Of a stretch of DNA of 64,000 nt, positions 58,321 through 64,000 are shown piece after piece. The DNA comes from Aspidapion aeneum (lineage: Eukaryota > Arthropoda > Insecta > Coleoptera > Brentidae). How positions within the stretch are numbered: the stretch's first letter is position 1; every line of letters starts with the position of its first letter. Under the pieces are notes generated by a model that was given only the letters and a program-made list of their open reading frames with translations, searched no databases and was not told the DNA's origin. Location: positions 25,806,602 to 25,870,601 of the forward strand of contig OY755039.1 of the NCBI GenBank assembly GCA_963576565.1. The letters run 5' to 3'. Both the position numbers and the translations under genes were made by a program.

Positions 58321-58505
58321 CAGTCGAACCTCTATAACTCGAACCTGAAGGGACCACCAAAACAGTTCGAGTTATGGAGAGTTCGAGTTATAGAAACTCG
58401 AGTTACATAGGTTAAAATACATGTAAAAAGTGCAGGGACCGCTTAAAAGGTTCGAGTTATAGAGGGGTTCGAGTTATAGAGGTTCGAGTTAGAGAGGTTC
58501 GACTG
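58321..58505. mobile_element. Tigger/pogo-like MITE nested in the foldback
   Basis: Ends CAGTCGAACCTCTATAACTC and the complement of GAGTTAGAGAGGTTCGACTG. TA on both sides (58319-58320 and 58506-58507). The internal sequence repeats GGTTCGAGTTATAGA-like motifs. Sister units of the host (for example AACTAAAATGTATTTTGTTT at about 57614) show the empty site with one TA, so the insertion is exact. Confidence 0.92.
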
Positions 58506-58720
58506 TACATTTTAGTTTTTGATTTTTTTAAGGGTGGGGGTAGATTTCAAAAATTTGAGTTTAAGTCAAAACATGGCTTGTGTGGTATCAAACAAAAGGT
58601 AATTTAGTCTGGAGTTGAATAAAATATATCTCAGTTTTTAGTTATATTAGCTCACACTATACACTATAACTATAGTACCTAGTGTGAGCTTAGGGGCCCA
58701 TATATTGGCAGAGTATTTTT

Positions 58721-60126
58721 TAATGTTAAAAAAACAAAAGATTTATTTGCTTCATATATCTTAAATTCAACGTTAAAAATTAAATTCAGGAAAAATATTA
58801 TATAAATAACCAGGGACAGATTAAGATTTATCAGTTTTTGAAATAACCATGCATTGAATGATCTTAACTTTAATGTTATTATTATAAAATTATGGTTTTT
58901 TGAATGTTGTTTTTTTGACGTTATTAATAAATACATTTTTAGTAATGCTTTACATGAAATTTTAGTTAGGATTTTCTACATATTTTTTACTTTTAAAAGT
59001 TGACTTAAATTCAACACAAATTAATACAGATACGATTTTTATTTCAACAATTATTTTATGTTTTATAGTATGGGCTGAAAATCCATTTACTTTTTGGGAA
59101 ATCTGTTAGTAAATTTACTCAAATGTATTTTTAGAACTTAAAAAAATGGAAAAGGATGATAAATTAAAAAAAAAAAAGAAGTTTTTGTCTATAGTTAGGT
59201 ACACAGGATCTGGCGTATACAGTGACATGTTCAAAAAAATAATTCAGGAAAAAGTACTTACCCATCAATGTGAATTTTTGCGAGCAAAAAACAATAAACC
59301 GACTTTACGGGTTTTGTAAATTAGACTTTTTGGAAACAGACTTACCAATTAAATAAGCAGTAAAAAACGAAATCAGTTAAACTTAAGCTGAAGTTAAGAT
59401 TGACCCTCGGGGTCAAATAAAAACCGAAAACAATTTACACGCTCTTAATTTCAAACCCACTCACTTTTATTTAAGAATTAATTCCTCTAGATTCAATTAA
59501 ATCTTAAATAGGTGTAGCCAATCGGTAAATGTGCAAATCAGATCAAAGAGTATCAATTTAATATGCGTGCTTTATGATTCCGTTTTCGATATGCACACCA
59601 ATGAACTCTATTTGAAGGAATATTTTTAGACTTTATTCATATTCCTAATGCCACACCTCGTCTCTCCTAAAGCAATAAAAAATTATTTATTCTTGTGACG
59701 TTGGTAAAATATGAAATATTATATCGTGGTTAAAACTTTTAGGATCTTTTAAGATTTTTCGCACGTTTGTTTTAGACATAAATGTGTCACTTTCTATCCT
59801 CGAAATAAAAATTAACAAAAAACTAAAAATCGGGATAAAATGTCAAAAAAAATTATAAAAACCTAAAAACATCAAAAAAGTTGAAAATTCGAAACAAAAA
59901 TTAACTCCTTCGACGAATTGTACAAACGCTTTTCACCTTGGGATAAAATGTGTTAATTTAATCCCCTGATATAATATAAAACCTGACGGACACAGAAAAA
60001 GTTTTATTAAAAAAATAATAAAAAAAAAGTACATAATTTAAACAAATAGATTCCTAATAACACAAATTTGACAAAAAAAAAAACAAAGATACGATATATT
60101 TTGTCATTAAATATAAAAGGAATTTT
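58721..60126. other. AT-rich stretch, no gene seen
   Basis: No supported feature. It lies immediately 5' of the best preserved LINE, whose own 5' end appears truncated. Confidence 0.5.
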
Positions 60127-62815
60127 TTGAAGTTATGTCAAAGACTAAATAAATTAATTTTCGGGCTGGTCCTCAGAACAGCTCTTATCGCGGTAAACAA
60201 ACAGCTGTCTCCTTTTCCACTAGAACTAAATAGCTTCAGGCCCCAAGTTCCTCCCCACATTGACATCACTGGAGCAAAAATAACCCTTCAGCATAAACCA
60301 TTATTTATCTTTGTCGTTTATATACCATCACCCATCACCGCTGACGATCTTGACAGTGTTTTAGAGTTCTTTCTTTGTCAAAAATATACCTACGATAAGG
60401 ACATACTTATTTTGGGAGACTTTAACGTAAAAGACTATGCAGGCTTTCTTGAAAAAAATACCTCGAATAAGCTAACATTGGTGACCTCTCTTAATAATAT
60501 CTTGGAAATCCTAGACTTGCAACAGCACAACTTTGTAAAAAATGAGAACAACAGACTGCTAGATCTAGTCTTATTTAAATCCAACCTTTGTAAAGTAGAG
60601 AGAGCTATAGATCCTATTATGAGAGAAGTCCCACATCATCCAGCACTTGAGATATCTATATTTTCCATTCAAAAAACTAAAAATCTTGATAAAAATACCG
60701 GACTAAATTCTTCACTAACCTATAATTTTCGCAAAGCAGACTTTCAAGAGTTATACGGCAAAATTCTAACTTGTGACTGGTCCTTCCTACAAAAACTTTC
60801 TAATATCGAGGATGCCACTGAAGCATTTTACAACTGTATTTATTCCATTCTTGATTCTTGTGTCCCAAAACATCCTAAAACCTTTTCTAAAAAGTATCCT
60901 TGTTGGTATTCAGCTACCATAACAAAAGATATTCGGAAAAAGTCTATTTTGCATCGCAAGCTTAAGAATAATAATAATGTCGAAACATACCAAGAGTTTA
61001 GCAATCTACGACAAAAAATTAAAGAAAATATTGATCTTGCATATAAGCAGCATGCACGGATAGCTGAAAACACAATAAAGCAAAATCCTAATACATTCTG
61101 GTCCTTTCTTCGTACAAATTCTTTCACCGGCAGCGTTTCCGAATCCATGTCTTTTAATAATTTACATTTGACTTCAGATACTCAAATAGCAAACTCATTT
61201 GCTGACTTCTTTCAAACTTCCTTTAACCCGATCAACAAAAATCCTCTGCAATCATCAATCACTGACCAAAACTCGCTGTTTCAGCCCATTTCCATTACGT
61301 CATTCAACGAAGAAGAGGTATGCTCTATCCTACGTAAACTGAAGTTAAAATCAACAGCTGGACCAGATCTGATACCCTCCTATATTATTAAAGACTGTGC
61401 CTTTGTCTAGTGCAAACCTCTGACGTATTTGTATAACCTTTGCTTGGCCAATAAAAAAATACCTAACATCTGGAAACTCTCTAAAATTAGCCCAATTCAC
61501 AAAAAAGATAGTAGAACTGAGGTAGGTAACTACCGACCAATTACGTTAATAAATAATTTTTTAAAAAGCTTTGAAACACTTATTCACAGTACAATTTATC
61601 CTAGTCTTAAATATCGAATATCCTCTGATCAGCATGGCTTCATAACAGGTCGATCGACAACAACAAATCTTATAGAAATCACTCAAGAAATTGCTGAAGC
61701 TTTAAACTCTTCCTCTCAAATTGACATAATCTACACGGACCTATCAAAAGCTTTCGATAAATTGGATCACTTGCTTTTAGTACAAACACTAAATTACTTT
61801 GGTTTCTCCACTGGCCTTATTGAACTCTTTGAATCTCTTATCACTAATCGTAAACAGTTTATTGAAATTCGTGGTATAAAGTCAAAGGAGATTAATGCTT
61901 CTTCCGGTGTTCCTCAAGGATCAGTCCTGGGGCCACTTCTGTTTAATCTGTTTATTGATGGAGTAAGCAAATGCCTTAAAACGACGAAACTTAAAAAATA
62001 TGCTGACGACATAAAATTAGAAGCACGCATTAACTCAATCGAAGACTGCCTGAATCTTCAGAATGACCTAACCTCTCTTAGCATATGGTGTAATGAACAT
62101 AAACTACTTTTAAACATCGCAAAATGTCAAGTAATGACTTTCACCCTAAAAACTAAACCGATCACTTTTGACTATTCTATAAATGGAAAAGTACTAAATA
62201 GACCTGAGTTTGTTCGGGATCTTGGAATTACCTTCGACTCTAAGCTAACCTTTAATAAGCACATAGATACTATTATAGCTGAAACCATCAGAACATACGG
62301 ATTTTTAGTAAGAGTTAGCAGAAACTTTGAAGAACTTGAAACCATAAAACTTTTATACTTTTATTAGATCAAGATTAGAATATGCCTCCGTAGTATGGTC
62401 ACCACAACTACTTACTCAGAAAGAATCGCTAGAAAAGATCCAAAGACGTGTACTTAAGTTTTGTACTTTAAATCAACCGGTAATTATCCTCCTCAAGGTC
62501 ACCCCCACACTGACCTTATGCAACTGTTTAATATTCAGCTACTCGACACACGTAGGCAGTCGGCCTCTCAAACGTTTCTATATAAAATTCTCCATAACCA
62601 AATTGATAGCATAAATATTTTAGAGAGAATAAACTTTTCTATTCCACGGCTAAACTCAAGACAATCACCTGTTTTTTATCTTCCTACTCCTCGAGTCAAT
62701 GCAATGCAATTCTCGCCAATCTATACAATTTGCGAGACTCATAATAAATATATGCAGGGTATCGATATCTTTAATTGCAGTATATCTGCAGTCAAACAAG
62801 TATTTAGACGTTAGA
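60127..62815 (+). pseudogene. LINE ORF2 (endonuclease plus reverse transcriptase), nearly complete
   Basis: Endonuclease part: ALIAVNKQLSPFPLELN, LFIFVVYIPSP, ILGDFN (about 60409-60426), LLDLVLFKSNLC and PHHPALEIS, the expected order of an APE-type domain whose N-terminal part is missing. RT part: SPIHKKDSRTEVGNYRPITL, SSDQHGFITGRSTTTNLIE, IYTDLSKAFDKLDH, SSGVPQGSVLGPLLFNLFID, KKYADDIKLE (YADD at 61999-62010), then LLNIAKCQVMTFT and RSRLEYASVVWSP. Defects: one in-frame TAG at 61408-61410, a frameshift near 62366 and another near 62460. The last frame ends ISAVKQVFRR with a stop before 62816. Frame starts at a non-ATG codon, so the true start lies upstream and is lost. Jockey/CR1-like by motif; exact clade not assigned. 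The gag-like ORF1 is absent. Confidence 0.92.
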
Positions 62816-62981
62816 GTTCCTACTTTTTATTTAAGATATACCGTATACATGTATCTTTTTGTACTTATTTTTCTTATATTATTTAGAGTTATTGTAAACA
62901 TTTTTTTTGTAAACTTCCTGCCCTGTAATTGGGTATTACCTGTTGGGCAGTGTAAATAAATAAATAAATAAATAAATAAAC
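62816..62981 (+). mobile_element. LINE 3' untranslated region and (TAAA)7 tail
   Basis: AT-rich 3' region with CCTGCCCTGTAATTGGGTAT and CTGTTGGGCAGTGTAAATAA, then seven TAAA units at 62953-62980. The tail type matches the minus-strand LINE ending near 44405. Marks the insertion's 3' boundary. Confidence 0.85.
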
Positions 62982-62997
62982 AGGGTAGTAGTAGCTG

Positions 62998-63041
62998 TTT
63001 ACATCGATGTTTCAGTCTCATTAGACATCATCGGCATTTTC
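62998..63041 (-). mobile_element. Penelope-like terminal fragment with stem-loop
   Basis: The minus strand reads GCCGATGATGTCTAATGAGA, then CTGAAACATCGATG. GTCT-AATG-AGAC is a perfect small stem-loop. It lies between a CGATGA box and GAAAC, the same layout as a hammerhead core (CUGAUGA, stem II, GAAA). It directly abuts the LINE tail. No reverse transcriptase nearby. Confidence 0.5.
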
Positions 63042-63296
63042 CTATAACGCCGTGAAACTATTTAGCTTAATACCACCATCAGTTTCGGAATCTATCATCA
63101 CAAGGATTTAAATCAGAATATAGAAAGTAACTGTTAAATTTTAATCACAAAAAGAAAATATATGAACCTACAAAAAAAAATCAGAAAACAAAAAGAGTAA
63201 TTCGGAGTTTAAGTATTTTTATATAGGTAGCGTCGCCGCCGTTAAACTATTATATAAAAAAATACCATAAAGTAAGATTGTTGTTATACCTATCAG

Positions 63297-63426
63297 CATG
63301 GGCGCACCCATACATATTTCATGATAAAACACAAAAAAAAACTTAAAATTTGACATGAGGCTTCGGGTCCCCCCCCCCAAGAGGCCTCGGTCCCCCCCCC
63401 AAGACACATTCCTGGGTGCGCCACTG
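63297..63426. mobile_element. 130-bp hAT-like MITE
   Basis: Ends CATGGGCGCACCC and GGGTGCGCCACTG. CTATCAG is repeated at 63290-63296 and 63427-63433 (seven bases exact). Two C runs (C9-C10) precede the right end. Read from the right, CAGTGGCGCACCCAGGAAT, a G run and then CGAGGCC match the left end of the composite at 8760 (CAGTGGGCAGAGGCGCACC, AGGAATATGACTTG, G run, ACGAGGCC). No coding capacity. Confidence 0.85.
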
Positions 63427-63433
63427 CTATCAG

Positions 63434-63868
63434 TTTTTTAATCCTTTGTCACAAGGGTTTAAAAAAATATTTAAAAATATCATTTAAATCTTAATAAGAA
63501 GTAGGTTCCTTAAAACTTTCTAAAAACGTTAAATAGACCAATAAGATTTCCTTTAATGTACGTACCTGTGCCTACATAAAGTTTAATTCAACAGTACAAC
63601 TATTGTTTAGTTCATTTAAATAGGCAAAATAATATCTAATGATGATTTCTGAGTGTAAATTAATATGTATAGTATTTTGTAACTTTATTTGGTTATGCTT
63701 GATTCAGTAGAGTAGCAAATGGCTAGACTTGCGCAGGGCGTAGGCAAGTAAAAATATTGTTTTTGTAGCACCTGATTCTGTAAATTGTTTTTCTCAATAA
63801 AGTCATTAATTATAATTATATTATTACTATAAAAATTATATTATTATATGGAGGTGATTAAATCTAAA
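63434..63868. other. AT-rich stretch, no gene seen
   Basis: Nothing supported. Confidence 0.5.
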
Positions 63869-64000
63869 AAGAAAATACTCTGCCAATCTATGGGCACCTA
63901 AGCTCACACTAGGTACTATAGTTATAGTGTGAGCTAATATAATCAAAAACTGAAATATATTTTATTCAACTCCAGACTCAATTACCTCTCGTTTGATACC
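63869..64000 (+). mobile_element. Second copy of the CTCTGCCAATCTA foldback, cut by the window end
   Basis: AAATACTCTGCCAATCTATG, CACCTAAGCTCACACTAGGT and then AACTCCAGACTCAATTACCT match the left arm of 57401-58720 in the same order. Only the first 130 bp are within the window. Confidence 0.85.

Larger units (their letters stand above)
57401..58720. mobile_element. 1.3-kb foldback element with repeated arms
   Basis: Ends AAAAAAACTCTGCCAATCTA and the complement of TATATTGGCAGAGTATTTTT, next to CCTAAGCTCACACT and its complement. The left arm carries three repeats of an approximately 115-bp unit (TAACTCCAGACTCAATTACC, then TTTCGTTTGATA, then CACACGCCATAT), and the right arm carries about two in reverse. 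The centre has a (GACA)n tract and a segment ending in an inner inverted CTCACACTACT / ATGTGTGAGCT pair. A second copy begins at 63869. Confidence 0.8.

Overview
This 64 kb window looks like intergenic, transposon-packed DNA from a large AT-rich insect genome. No confident host gene is visible. Evidence for an insect is inferential: mariner and other IS630/Tc1-type transposases, LINEs with tetranucleotide (TAAA)n/(TTTA)n tails, many short elements opening with TACAGGGTGT, a tRNA-derived SINE and Penelope-like termini. I cannot name the species. Nearly every longer open reading frame is either a transposon remnant or an artefact of simple repeats.

Layout. 1-4.1 kb: a dispersed CTGAATTCCGTCA-like motif, two foldback elements, a (TA)n tract and one exon-like fragment. 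4.1-8.4 kb: AT-rich sequence with small palindromic MITEs. 8.7-10.8 kb: a composite hAT-like element with inverted internal repeats and two nested MITEs; one has an 8-bp target duplication and an unfilled paralogous site inside the window. 11.9-15.5 kb: a foldback with nested insertions, a TACAGGGTGT MITE, and the first copy of an element carrying a ~142-bp tandem repeat. 17.1-21.2 kb: a mariner pseudogene split by a 2.1-kb element with 12-bp perfect inverted termini and a perfect 8-bp target duplication; that element carries two arrays of a 10-bp satellite plus an internal foldback with tRNA-like arms. 21.4-22.1 kb: a GC-richer, coding-like but unassigned island. 22.8-25 kb: a second transposase relic and a minus-strand LINE relic. 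26.5-35.5 kb: MITEs, a LINE RNase H relic, and the second, longer copy of the 142-bp tandem element. 38.5-43.6 kb: hairpin MITE, second mariner relic, and a deletion derivative keeping only a transposase C-terminus. 44.4-45.7 kb: a minus-strand LINE interrupted by a SINE. 47.4-52.1 kb: dispersed repeat, an asymmetric foldback, and a 746-bp palindromic element built from a 16-bp minisatellite with an 8-bp target duplication. 56.6-58.7 kb: Tigger/pogo-like remnants and a large foldback with a nested MITE; a second copy of that foldback is cut by the window end. 60.1-63 kb: the best preserved LINE (endonuclease plus reverse transcriptase, one nonsense codon, two frameshifts). 63-64 kb: Penelope-like terminus and a small hAT-like MITE.

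The genes do not form a pathway. The main biological content is layered transposition: elements inserted inside elements, with several insertion events readable from target duplications and empty paralogous sites. The most unusual items are the satellite-carrying 2.1-kb transposon (18217-20317), the minisatellite-armed palindrome (51362-52107) and the 142-bp tandem-repeat element with a trimeric higher-order unit (33648-35460).
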